In this document: positions 24,073-32,771 of the stretch, piece after piece
How the letters are laid out: each line of letters starts with the position of its first letter
Position numbering within the stretch: the first letter of the stretch is position 1
DNA from: Streptomyces rimosus subsp. rimosus
Lineage (GTDB): Bacteria > Actinomycetota > Actinomycetes > Streptomycetales > Streptomycetaceae
Reading direction: 5' to 3'
Assembly (NCBI RefSeq): GCF_000720725.1
Contig: NZ_JOCQ01000016.1
Span: 1 to 64,000 of the forward strand
DNA length: 64,000 nucleotides
Translations under genes and position numbers: made by a program
The notes under the pieces: generated by a model
The model's database searches: none
Told to the model about the DNA's origin: nothing
Seen by the model: the letters and a program-made list of their open reading frames with translations, nothing else

Positions 24073-25839
24073 TCAAAGGGGCGCCTCCCACGTCACCATC
24101 GTCCCGGACCCGTCCTCGCCCAGGCCCGGCCCGTACGTGCTGGAGCCGCCCAGTGACTCGGCCCGCTTCGCGAGGTTGCGCAGGCCGCTGCGCCGGCCGC
24201 CTTCCGGGATGCCCACGCCGTCGTCGGCGACCGTCAGCCGTACGCCGTCCCGGCCGTCCGGCAGCGCGACCGTCGAGTCGACGACGACCTCGATGCGCGA
24301 GGCGTCGGCGTGCCGGAAGGCGTTGGACAGCGCCTCCCGGAGCGCGGCGATCAGGTTCTTGCCGGTCAGCTCGCCGACGCGGGCGTCCACCGGGCCGACG
24401 AAGTTCGCGGACGGCTGGAAGCCGAGCGGTACGGCGGCCGTGCCGATCTCGCGCAGGACGCGGGTCCGCAGGCCGGACGGGGCCTCGGCCGGGCCCTGTT
24501 GCAGCGCGAAGATCGCGGTACGGATCTCCTGGATGGTGACGTCGAGTTCGTCGACGGCCTTGCCGATGCCCTCCTGCACCTCGGGCACGACCGCTCTGCG
24601 CTGCGCGCTCTCCAGCATCATCCCGGTCGCGAACAGCCGTTGGATGACCAGGTCGTGCAGGTCGCGGGCGATCCGGTCGCGGTCCTCGTAGACGGCCAGC
24701 CGTTCGCGGTCGCGCTGCGCGTCGGCCAGGACGAGCGCCAGGGCGGCCTGGGCGGCGAACTGGGTGGCCAGCGTCCGTTCGGCGGCACTGAAAGGGCGCG
24801 CGCCGCGGGCACGCGGTGTCGCGAGCGTGCCCAGCACCCGTCCGCCGCTCTTGAGCGGGAGCATCATGCTGGGCCCGAAGCGCGGCGCGACGTCCGTGAC
24901 CATACGGGGATCGGTCGCCGAGTCCTCCACGAACACCGGCTCCCCGGCGAGCAGTTGCGCGGCCACCGGGCTCTCGGGCGGCATCTGGGTGCCGACGAGG
25001 CCAGCGGGATCGTCGGCCGACGCCGCGACGATCTCCAGCCCGCCGTCGTCCGTGGGCAGCAGGACGATTCCGGCCGCGGAATCCGCGAGCTTGCGGGCCT
25101 GTTCCGCGACGACCGCCAGCGCGTCGTCCACGTCACTGCCGGCCAGGAGCGCGGTGGTCACAGCCACCGAGCCGTCGATCCACCGCTCCCGCTGCCGGGT
25201 CGCCGCGTACATCCGCGCGTTGCCGATCGCGATGCCCGCCTCGGTGGCGAGCACCCGCACCATGTGCAGGTCACCCTCGCTGAACTCGCCGCCGCCGCGC
25301 TTCTCGGTCAGATAGAGGTTGCCGAAGATCTCTCCCTGGACGCGGATCGGCACCCCGAGGAACGTCCGCATCGGCGGGTGCCCCGGCGGGAAACCCGCGG
25401 ACCGCACGTCCTGGGTCAGGTCGGCGAGCCGCAGCGCCTTCGGGTCGTGGATGAGCGCGCCGAGCAGGCCCTTGTGGCCGTCCGGCAGCGCGCCGATCCG
25501 CGCCCGGTCCGCGGCGCTGACCCCGTACGTCACGAAGTCCGACAGGCCCTCGCGCGACTCGTCGATGATGCCGATCGCGGCGTAGCGGGCGTCGGCCAGC
25601 TCGGCCGCGGTCTCCACGATCCGGTCGAGCGTGATGTGCAGGTCGAGGCCCGCGCCGACGGTACGCATCGCCTCCAGCAGCTGCGGTACGCGCGCGGTCA
25701 GCTCGGTCGACAGGCCCTGGAGGCTGCGGGTCGCCTCGGTGGCCGCTTCCATGGGGTCGGGGCCGGAGGCGCTCGCACCGCCGGAACCGGTACGCGCCTC
25801 GGTACCCATGGGGTCTGAGGGTCCTGCCGTGACTGCCAT
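24073..25839 (-). CDS. GAF-domain sensor histidine kinase, DevS/DosT-like
   Basis: 588 residues: two GAF domains (about 60-205 and 230-385) and a HisKA_3/HATPase module. GAF-A contains GFPPGHPPMRTFLGVPIRVQGEIFGNLYLTEK, close to mycobacterial DevS/DosT, where the His of this segment binds haem (from memory), so this may be a haem gas/redox sensor. H-box: RDRIARDLHDLVIQRLFATG; N-box ALSNAFRHADAS; G-box ADDGVGIPEGG. Cytosolic. No response regulator is adjacent, so it is an orphan kinase. It follows cydCD on the same strand 234 bases later, a context that suits respiratory control. Confidence 0.93.
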   Translation of the reverse strand: MAVTAGPSDPMGTEARTGSGGASASGPDPMEAATEATRSLQGLSTELTARVPQLLEAMRTVGAGLDLHITLDRIVETAAELADARYAAIGIIDESREGLSDFVTYGVSAADRARIGALPDGHKGLLGALIHDPKALRLADLTQDVRSAGFPPGHPPMRTFLGVPIRVQGEIFGNLYLTEKRGGGEFSEGDLHMVRVLATEAGIAIGNARMYAATRQRERWIDGSVAVTTALLAGSDVDDALAVVAEQARKLADSAAGIVLLPTDDGGLEIVAASADDPAGLVGTQMPPESPVAAQLLAGEPVFVEDSATDPRMVTDVAPRFGPSMMLPLKSGGRVLGTLATPRARGARPFSAAERTLATQFAAQAALALVLADAQRDRERLAVYEDRDRIARDLHDLVIQRLFATGMMLESAQRRAVVPEVQEGIGKAVDELDVTIQEIRTAIFALQQGPAEAPSGLRTRVLREIGTAAVPLGFQPSANFVGPVDARVGELTGKNLIAALREALSNAFRHADASRIEVVVDSTVALPDGRDGVRLTVADDGVGIPEGGRRSGLRNLAKRAESLGGSSTYGPGLGEDGSGTMVTWEAPL

Positions 25840-26073
25840 GGCACGAGCCTAAGGGGCGCTTTTCTGGAGAATGCCTTCAATACGGCAATTCGGACGCCGG
25901 ACCGGTCCACCCCGGACCGCCCCGGGCTGCCACGTCACCCCGGTCCGGGCGTCCGCCGCAACCGTACGCAGCGGTCGCCCGCACCCGTCGTTCTTCAGCC
26001 GTTCATCGGACCGGTCCGCAGCGGCGGGGCGGCCGTTCACCGGACACCCACGCCCGAACGTGCGGGCGCCGGT

Positions 26074-29000
26074 TCACCGCGCCGCCCCCGCGCCCGCCAA
26101 GCGGCTCTCCGCCACGCTCCCCGACCGCGCGTCCACCGCCCGCTCGCGCTCCAGCATGCGCCGGAACGGGCCTTCGGCCTCCGCCAGCTCCGCGTACGTG
26201 CCGCGCTGGGCGGGCCGGCCCTCGTCCAGGACCAGTACCTCGTCGACCGCCGCCAGTCCCTCCAGCCGGTGTGTGATCAGCACGGTCGTCCGGCCCTCGG
26301 TCGCGGCCAGCAGATCCGCGGTCAGTGCGTCGGCCGTGGCCAGGTCGAGGTGTTCGGCGGGCTCGTCCAGCACCAGGACGGGGAAGTCGGCCAGCAGCGC
26401 GCGGGCCAGCGCGAGGCGCTGCCGCTGACCGCCGGAGAGCCGTGCGCCGTGCTCGCCGACCATCGTGTCCAGCCCGTCGGGCAGCGACCGCACCCAGCCG
26501 TCCAGCCGGGCCTGCGCGAGCGCGGCCCACAGCTCGGCCTCGTCCGCACCGGTACGGGCGAGCCGCAGATTCTCCCGTACGGAACTGTCGAAGATGTGGG
26601 CGTCCTGCGCGCACAGCCCGACCCGGCGCCGGACGGCGTCGCCATCCGCTGCCGCCGCGTCCACACCGTTGAGCGTGTACGTTCCCGACTCCCGGTCCAG
26701 GAAGCGCAGCAGCACCTGCGCGAGCGTCGTCTTCCCGGAACCGGACGGGCCGACGACGGCCAGGCGCCGCCCGGCGGTCAGGGTGAACCCGACCCCGTCC
26801 AGCGCGGGCTTCCGCTGACCGGGGTAGCGGGCGGTCAGGTCCGTCACGACCAGCGGGAACGGCGTCTGCGGTACGTCCACGGCGGTCGCGCCGGCCGGCT
26901 CGCCGACCGGCTCCTGGGCGTCCAGCACCTCGAAGACCCGCTCCGCCGCCCGGCGCGTGCGCTGCCGGTACTGCACGGCGAGCGGCAGCCCCGCGACCGC
27001 TTCGAACGCGGCGAGCGGGACGAGGACGACGACCGCCAGGCACACGCCCGGCAGCCGCCCGGAGTGGACGGCCTGGACGCCGACGACGGCCGCCGCGGCC
27101 ACCGTCAGCCCGCACAGCAGCGCGGACAGCCCGGCCCCGGCCCCGGCCGCGGCCGCCGAGCGGGACGCGATCCGGGTCAGATCGCGGTCGGCCCGCTTGG
27201 TCCGGTCGATACGGGAACCGAGCGCGCCCGCCACCGTCAGTTCGGCCGCCCCGGTCAGCAGGTCGACGACGTGTGCGGAGAGCACACCCCGCGCGGGAGA
27301 GAGCTGCCGCTCGGCACGGCGGGCCAGTACGGCGGACAGCGCCGGCACTCCCACACCCGCCAGCAGCAGCCCGGCCGCGAGGACGGCACCCGCCTCGGGC
27401 AGCAGCCAGGCGGTGAACCCGACGGAACCCAGCCCGACCACCACGGCCGCCCCCACCGGCAGCAGCCACCGCAGGAAGTAGTCCTGCACCGCGTCGACGT
27501 CCGCCACCAGTCGCGACAGCAGATCGCCGCGGCTGCGCTCCCGCAGCCCGGCGGGCGCCAGCCGCTCCAGCCGTCGGAAGACGGCCACCCGTACGTCCGC
27601 GAGCATCCGGAACACGGCGTCGTGCGCCACCAGCCGCTCCGCGTACCGGAACACCGCCCGGCCGATGCCGAAGGCCCGGGTCGCGGTGACCGCCACCATC
27701 AGGTACAGCACCGGCGGGTGCTGCGCGGCGCGGGAGATCAGCCAGCCGGACGTGGCCATGAGGCCCACGGCGCTGCCCAGCGCCAGACTGCCCAGCAACA
27801 GCGCCAGCCCGAGCCGGCCCCAGCGGGCCCGCGCCAGGCCCCGGAGCCGCTTCAACGCCGAGCCCCTGACGCCGAGTACGGCGTCAGGCTCCTCGTCGGG
27901 CACAGTGCCTGGGCCATTGGTCGGTTCGGCGGCGGCAGCGGCGTTACGTACAGCGCCCAGACCGTCGACCGGTTCGGCGGCGACGTCGTTCCGTACGGCT
28001 TCCGCAGCGTCCGCCCGTACCGTCTCCGCGCGGCCGCTCCCGGCTTGCGCGACCGCTTCCGGCACGGCGGTGTCCTCCGCGGCCGCCGGAGGAGCCAGCC
28101 GCACCACGCGGTCCGCCACCGCCAGCAGCGCCGGGCGGTGGACGACCAGGAGCACCGTGCGCCCGGCCGCCAGGCGGCGTACCGCCTCGACGATGCCGGC
28201 CTCCGTCTCGCCGTCCAGGTTCGCGGTCGGCTCGTCGAGCAGCAGGACCGGCCGGTCGGCGAGGAACGCGCGGGCCAGGGCCAGCCGTTGGCGCTGGCCC
28301 GCCGACAGGCCGGAGCCGCCCTCACCGAGGACGGTCTCCGTCCCGTCGGGCAGCGCGGAGACGAAGTCCAGGGCCCCGGCGTCGCGGAGCGCGGCATGCA
28401 CGGCGGCGTCGTCGGCGTCGGGGCGGGCCAGCCGCACATTCTCGGCAATGGTGCCCGCGAAGAGGTACGGGCGCTGGGCCACCCAGGCGATCCGGCGCCG
28501 CCAGTCCTCCGGGTCGAGGCCGGCCAAGTCCTTGCCGCCGACCCGTACCCGGCCGGCGGCAGGCTCCGCGAAGCCGAGCAGGACGTTGAGCAAGGTCGTC
28601 TTGCCCGCGCCGGAGGGGCCGACGAGGGCCACCGTCTCACCCGGCGCGACCTCGAACGAGGTCCGGGGCAGTGCGGGTTCGCTGCGGCCCGGGTGCCGTA
28701 CGACAAGGCCCTCGACGGACAGCGCCGTACTGTCGGGCGCCGGCGCGTCCCCCGTCGTACGCAGCGGTGTCTCCAGCACCGCGAAGATCTCCTCAGCCGC
28801 CGCCAGGCCCTCCGCCGCGGCGTGGTACTGCGCCCCGACCTGCCGCAGCGGCAGGTACGCCTCGGGCGCCAGGATCAGCACCAGCAGGCCGGTGTAGAGG
28901 TCCAGGCTGCCGTGGACGAGCCGCATGCCGATGCCGACGGCGACGAGCGCCACCGAGATCGTGGCGAGCAGTTCCAGGGCGAAGGAGGACAGGAAGGCGA

Positions 29001-29730
29001 TCCGCAGGGTGCGCAGCGTGGCGCGGCGGTACTCGCCGGTGATGGCACGGATGGAGGCCGCCTGGGCCTTGGCCCGGCCGAAGACCTTGAGCGTGGGCAG
29101 CCCGGCGACGACATCCAGGAAGTGCCCCGACAGCCGCGCCAGCAGCTGCCACTGGCGTTCCATACGCTTCTGCGTGGCCCAGCCGATGAGCACCATGAAC
29201 AGCGGGATCAGCGGCAGCGTCACCACGATCGTCGCGGCCGAGATCCAGTCGCCGGTGACGATGCGCGCCAGCACCGCGACGGGTACGACGACCGCCAGGC
29301 CCAGCTGCGGCAGATAGCGCGCGAAGTAGTCGTCGAGGGCGTCGATGCCGCGGGTGGCGAGGGTGGTCAGCTCGCCGGAGCGCTGGGTGCTCAGCCACCC
29401 CGGGCCGAGGCCGGCGGCCGCTCGCGTCAGCAGCCGCGTCCGCAGTTCGGATTTGACCGCCGCGCTCGCCCGGTGCGCGGCCAGCTCCGTCAGCCAGGAC
29501 ACCAGGCCCCGGCCGACGGAGACCAGTGCGAGCAGCAGCACCGGTGTGCTCAGGTCGCCGAGTCCCCGACCTCGCTGGAAGGCGCCGACGACGATTTCGG
29601 CGATGAGCATGGCCTGGCCGATGACCAGGCCTGCGCCGGCCAGGCCGAGCAACACGACCGCGGCGAGGAAGAAACGGGTGGCACGGGCGTGGCGAAGCAG
29701 GCGCGGGTCGACCGGTTTCACGTGAAACAA
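26074..29730 (-). CDS. cydCD: Fused CydC-CydD ABC exporter for cytochrome bd assembly
   Basis: A 1218-residue fusion of two half-transporters. First half (CydD-like, ~1-550): six membrane segments, Walker A GPSGAGKTTL, signature GLSAGQRQRLALA, Walker B VLLLDEPTANLD. A linker of ~80 Ala/Val/Glu-rich residues follows. Second half (~640-1218): six segments, Walker A GPSGSGKTTL, signature RLSGGQRQRLALA, Walker B VLVLDEPAEHLD. CydCD exports thiols (Cys/glutathione in E. coli) and is needed for haem insertion into bd oxidase. It follows cydB by 62 bases. Codons 2-5 of the gene overlap a perfect parS site. Confidence 0.96.
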   Translation of the reverse strand: MFHVKPVDPRLLRHARATRFFLAAVVLLGLAGAGLVIGQAMLIAEIVVGAFQRGRGLGDLSTPVLLLALVSVGRGLVSWLTELAAHRASAAVKSELRTRLLTRAAAGLGPGWLSTQRSGELTTLATRGIDALDDYFARYLPQLGLAVVVPVAVLARIVTGDWISAATIVVTLPLIPLFMVLIGWATQKRMERQWQLLARLSGHFLDVVAGLPTLKVFGRAKAQAASIRAITGEYRRATLRTLRIAFLSSFALELLATISVALVAVGIGMRLVHGSLDLYTGLLVLILAPEAYLPLRQVGAQYHAAAEGLAAAEEIFAVLETPLRTTGDAPAPDSTALSVEGLVVRHPGRSEPALPRTSFEVAPGETVALVGPSGAGKTTLLNVLLGFAEPAAGRVRVGGKDLAGLDPEDWRRRIAWVAQRPYLFAGTIAENVRLARPDADDAAVHAALRDAGALDFVSALPDGTETVLGEGGSGLSAGQRQRLALARAFLADRPVLLLDEPTANLDGETEAGIVEAVRRLAAGRTVLLVVHRPALLAVADRVVRLAPPAAAEDTAVPEAVAQAGSGRAETVRADAAEAVRNDVAAEPVDGLGAVRNAAAAAEPTNGPGTVPDEEPDAVLGVRGSALKRLRGLARARWGRLGLALLLGSLALGSAVGLMATSGWLISRAAQHPPVLYLMVAVTATRAFGIGRAVFRYAERLVAHDAVFRMLADVRVAVFRRLERLAPAGLRERSRGDLLSRLVADVDAVQDYFLRWLLPVGAAVVVGLGSVGFTAWLLPEAGAVLAAGLLLAGVGVPALSAVLARRAERQLSPARGVLSAHVVDLLTGAAELTVAGALGSRIDRTKRADRDLTRIASRSAAAAGAGAGLSALLCGLTVAAAAVVGVQAVHSGRLPGVCLAVVVLVPLAAFEAVAGLPLAVQYRQRTRRAAERVFEVLDAQEPVGEPAGATAVDVPQTPFPLVVTDLTARYPGQRKPALDGVGFTLTAGRRLAVVGPSGSGKTTLAQVLLRFLDRESGTYTLNGVDAAAADGDAVRRRVGLCAQDAHIFDSSVRENLRLARTGADEAELWAALAQARLDGWVRSLPDGLDTMVGEHGARLSGGQRQRLALARALLADFPVLVLDEPAEHLDLATADALTADLLAATEGRTTVLITHRLEGLAAVDEVLVLDEGRPAQRGTYAELAEAEGPFRRMLERERAVDARSGSVAESRLAGAGAAR
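29715..29728. other. parS site (ParB-binding) at the cydCD start codon
   Basis: GTTTCACGTGAAAC, identical to the Streptomyces parS consensus as I know it. It encodes FHVK of the CydCD N-terminus (MFHVKP). Only the 14-bp core is symmetric here. Confidence 0.9.
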
Positions 29731-29755
29731 CCCTTCCCCGACGGAAGTTGATCAG

Positions 29756-29777
29756 TGGGGCCCCGGCCGGGGCCCCA
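29756..29777. terminator. 22-bp perfect GC palindrome between cydB and cydCD
   Basis: Arms TGGGGCCCCGG and CCGGGGCCCCA meet with no loop. It lies in the 62-base gap between the cydB stop and the cydCD start, both on the minus strand. No U-tract, so it may be an mRNA-stability or partial-termination element separating cydAB from cydCD expression. Confidence 0.55.
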
Positions 29778-29792
29778 CCGGGTGGAGCCGAC

Positions 29793-30794
29793 CTAGTGGG
29801 CGTCGGCGATGTGCTGCGTACCGATGCGCTTGCGGAAGACCCAGTACGTCCAGCCCTGGTACAGCAGGACGACCGGGGTGGCGATACCGGCGCACCACGT
29901 CATGATCTTCAACGTGTAGGCGCTGGACGAGGCGTTGCTGACCGTGAGGTTGTAGCTCTCGTTCAGCGAGGACGGCATCACGTTCGGGAAGAGCGTCAGG
30001 AACAGCATCGCGACCGCGGCCACGACGGTGACGCCGGAGAACGCGAACGACCAGCCCTCACGCCCGAGCCGGTTCATCACCAGCGCCGCGGCCAGCGCCA
30101 GCACCGCGACGATCATCGCGACCAGGCTGCTGGTGTCGCCCTTGTCGAGCTGTGTCCAGCCCAGGAAGCCGACCGCGAGCACCGCGGTGATCAGGCCGAG
30201 CACGGTGGCCGTGCGGCGGGCCCGCTCCCGGATGTCCCCCAGCGTCTTGAGCGAGGCGAACACCGCGCCGTGGAAGGTGAACAGGCTGAGCGTGACCAGA
30301 CCGCCGAGCAGCGCGTACGGGTTCAGCAGGTCCAGGACGCTGCCCACGTACTCCTTGTGCGCGTCGATCCGCACACCGTGCACGATATTGCCGAAGGCCA
30401 CGCCCCACAGGAACGCGGGCAGCAGCGAGCACCAGAAGATCGCGTGCTCCCAGTTGCGCTGCCAGCGCTCCTCGTCCCGCTTGACGCGGTATTCGAAGGC
30501 GACGCCGCGCACGATCAGGCAGACCAGGATGAGCAGCAGCGGCAGGTAGAAGCCGGAGAAGAGGGTGGCGTACCACTCGGGGAAGGCCGCGAAGGTGGCG
30601 CCGCCCGCGCTGAGCAGCCACACCTCGTTGCCGTCCCAGACCGGGCCGATCGTGTTGATCAGGACGCGCCGTTCGCGCCGGTCGCGGGCGAGCAGCTTGG
30701 TCAGGACGCCGATGCCGAAGTCGAAGCCTTCGAGGAAGAAGTACCCGGTCCACAGCACGGCGATGAGGATGAACCAGATGTCATGGAGTTCCAC
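29793..30794 (-). CDS. cydB: Cytochrome bd ubiquinol/menaquinol oxidase subunit II
   Basis: 333 residues, about nine membrane segments. Family motifs: MELHDIWFILIAVLWTGYFFLEGFDFGIGVL at the N-terminus, NEVWLLSAGGATFAAFPEWYATLFSGFYLPLLLIL, and WQRNWEHAIFWCSLLPAFLWGVAFGNIVHG. With CydA it forms the bd oxidase, which reduces O2 with menaquinol at high affinity. It starts nine bases after the cydA stop, in one operon. Confidence 0.97.
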   Translation of the reverse strand: MELHDIWFILIAVLWTGYFFLEGFDFGIGVLTKLLARDRRERRVLINTIGPVWDGNEVWLLSAGGATFAAFPEWYATLFSGFYLPLLLILVCLIVRGVAFEYRVKRDEERWQRNWEHAIFWCSLLPAFLWGVAFGNIVHGVRIDAHKEYVGSVLDLLNPYALLGGLVTLSLFTFHGAVFASLKTLGDIRERARRTATVLGLITAVLAVGFLGWTQLDKGDTSSLVAMIVAVLALAAALVMNRLGREGWSFAFSGVTVVAAVAMLFLTLFPNVMPSSLNESYNLTVSNASSSAYTLKIMTWCAGIATPVVLLYQGWTYWVFRKRIGTQHIADAH

Positions 30795-30803
30795 GGTCGC
30801 CTC

Positions 30804-32312
30804 CTAGTACGAGAAGGCCATCGGCCGGTCGGCGTCCGTGTGGTCGCCGCCGATCCTGGTGGGCGGGTTGAGGTCGTCGTCCGTCAGCTCCGGCGGCCCG
30901 GCCTTGACGTACTTGACCAGCAGGCGGACCTCGATGACCGCGAGGATCGCGTACAGCAGCGTGAAGACGGTCATCGACGTGAGCACCTCGCCCTGCGAGA
31001 CGCCGGGGGAGACCGCCGAGGACGTCTTCAGGACGCCGTAGACGACCCAGGGCTGGCGGCCCATCTCGGTGAAGATCCAGCCCCAGGAGTTGGCGATGAG
31101 CGGGAAGCCGAGGGTGACGAAGGCCAGCGACCAGTACGCCTTGCTCAGCCGTACACCGAGCACCTTGTTCTTGGTCAGCGCCAGGTTGGGTGGCTCCTCG
31201 TCCCCCGTCCGCAGGCCCGGCGCAAGCCAGAACTTCTTGCGGGTGAGCCAGAGCCCGGCCAGGCCGATGGCGAACGAGGCCATGCCGAAGCCGATCATCC
31301 AGCGGAAGCCCCAGTAGGCGACGGGGATGTTGGGCCGGTAGTCGCCGGGCCCGTACTTCTGCTGCTCGGACTTGTTGACGTCGTTGATGCCGGGGACCGG
31401 CGAGGAGAAGTCGTCGTGGGCGAGGAAGGACAGCAGGCCGGGGATCTCGATGGCGACCTTGTTGTGGCCCTTGTCCACGTCCCCGTAGGCGAAGACGGAG
31501 AACGGTGCGGGGGCCTCCTTGTCCCACAGCGCCTCGGCGGCGGCCATCTTCATCGGCTGCTGCCGGAACATGACCTTGCCGAGCTGGTCGCCGCTGAGCG
31601 CGGTCAGCGCGCCGGCGATGACCAGCGTGATCAGGCCGAGCCGCAGCGAGGTGCGCATCACCTTGACGTGCTTCTTGCGCATCAGGTGGTACGCGGCGAT
31701 GCCCACCATGAACGCGGCGCCGGTCAGGAACGCGGCGGTCAGCGTGTGGAAGACGACGACGAGCGTGGTGTCCTGGGTCAGCACCTTCCAGAAGTCGGTC
31801 AGCTCGGCGCGGCCGGTGGCGGCGTTGTACTTGTAGCCGACCGGGTGCTGCATCCAGGAGTTGGCGGCGAGGATGAAGTACGCCGACAGGATCGTGCCGA
31901 TCGAGACCATCCACATGCAGAAGCAGTGGATCTTCTTCGGCAGCTTGTCCCAGCCGAAGATCCACAGCCCGATGAAGGTGGATTCGAAGAAGAACGCGAT
32001 GAGGGCTTCGAACGCGAGCGGCGCGCCGAAGACGTCACCGACGAAGCGCGAGTAGTCGGACCAGTTCATGCCGAACTGGAACTCCTGGACGATGCCGGTG
32101 ACGACACCCATCGCGATGTTGATCAGGAAGAGCTTGCCCCAGAACTTGGTGGCCTTGAGGTACTTCTCCTTGCCCGTCCGTACCCAGGCGGTCTCCAGTC
32201 CGGCCACCAGGGCGGCAAGGGAGATCGTCAGGGGGACGAACAGGAAGTGGTAGACGGTCGTGATGCCGAATTGCCATCGCGCCAGAGTCTCTGGCGCCAA
32301 CGCCAGGTCCAC
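30804..32312 (-). CDS. cydA: Cytochrome bd oxidase subunit I
   Basis: 502 residues, about nine membrane segments. N-terminal ARWQFGITTVYHFLFVPLTISLAALVAGLET carries the haem b595 His (VYHF); QFGMNWSDYSRFVGDVFGAPLAFEALIAFFFESTFIGLW is the signature block with the Glu residues of the active site; GWIFTEMGRQPWVVYG is the quinol-binding Q-loop motif. Terminal oxidase for low-oxygen respiration. Upstream Rex operator and CRP-like site indicate NADH/NAD+ and possibly global control. Confidence 0.97.
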   Translation of the reverse strand: MDLALAPETLARWQFGITTVYHFLFVPLTISLAALVAGLETAWVRTGKEKYLKATKFWGKLFLINIAMGVVTGIVQEFQFGMNWSDYSRFVGDVFGAPLAFEALIAFFFESTFIGLWIFGWDKLPKKIHCFCMWMVSIGTILSAYFILAANSWMQHPVGYKYNAATGRAELTDFWKVLTQDTTLVVVFHTLTAAFLTGAAFMVGIAAYHLMRKKHVKVMRTSLRLGLITLVIAGALTALSGDQLGKVMFRQQPMKMAAAEALWDKEAPAPFSVFAYGDVDKGHNKVAIEIPGLLSFLAHDDFSSPVPGINDVNKSEQQKYGPGDYRPNIPVAYWGFRWMIGFGMASFAIGLAGLWLTRKKFWLAPGLRTGDEEPPNLALTKNKVLGVRLSKAYWSLAFVTLGFPLIANSWGWIFTEMGRQPWVVYGVLKTSSAVSPGVSQGEVLTSMTVFTLLYAILAVIEVRLLVKYVKAGPPELTDDDLNPPTRIGGDHTDADRPMAFSY

Positions 32313-32416
32313 GTCGAGTCTCTCCTTACGTCGCCGTGTGCTGACTACGGCTGCCGTGTGCTGACCACGGCCGTTTCACCCCGTTTGCCCCCATAGAAGC
32401 AGGACATAAAGGGCGC

Positions 32417-32434
32417 TTGTGAACGCGTTCACAT
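32417..32434. promoter_or_regulatory. Rex operator (ROP) upstream of cydA
   Basis: TTGTGAACGCGTTCACAT differs in one base from the known Streptomyces Rex consensus TTGTGAACGCGTTCACAA. It is 105 bases upstream of the cydA start. An overlapping half repeat (TTCACATTCACAA, ending 32440) extends it. Rex represses cydABCD when NAD+ is high and releases it when NADH rises (established for S. coelicolor). Confidence 0.93.
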
Positions 32435-32484
32435 TCACAAGCAATTATCACCCATGGCTGGTTCCTGATCCTGACCGGGGGTGC

Positions 32485-32498
32485 GTGACTGCGGTCAC
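32485..32498. promoter_or_regulatory. CRP-like dyad in the cydA-hisC intergenic region
   Basis: GTGACTGCGGTCAC fits the Streptomyces Crp pattern GTG-N6-GNCAC. It sits in a larger perfect dyad with arms TGCGTGAC (32482-32489) and GTCACGCA (32494-32501). Position about 170 bases upstream of cydA. Confidence 0.5.
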
Positions 32499-32506
32499 GC
32501 ATGCAA

Positions 32507-32537
32507 GAAGCGTGCGGGATTCCTTCCCGCACGCTTC
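32507..32537 (-). terminator. Strong hairpin downstream of hisC
   Basis: A 13-bp perfect stem with arms GAAGCGTGCGGGA (32507-32519) and TCCCGCACGCTTC (32525-32537), 5-base loop. It lies between hisC (ends 32772) and cydA, both minus strand, and would insulate cydA from hisC read-through. No U-tract. Confidence 0.65.
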
Positions 32538-32771
32538 GAACACGGGCCCACATCGCCCAGCAGGTCGTCGAACCGGACACCGCCGTCTTCAGGAGACGGA
32601 GCCCCGCCTGCCCCCCGCAACGTGATCGGCCGCCTCAACGGCGCCCCGCGCCGGACACGGTGCGGGATAGCCGCCCCCTGCGTGTCGAGCGCGTGATCCG
32701 GTCGCGCCGGACGGGCGTGATCCGCTCAGCCCGGCCGGCGTACCGGCATCGAACGAATGTGACCGATCAGG

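Noticed and set aside
26269..29751. 1160-codon open frame antisense to cydCD
   Set aside because: Its composition (Arg/Gln/Gly/Asp/His-rich, no domain) is the usual shadow of a high-GC gene; cydCD on the other strand has complete motifs.
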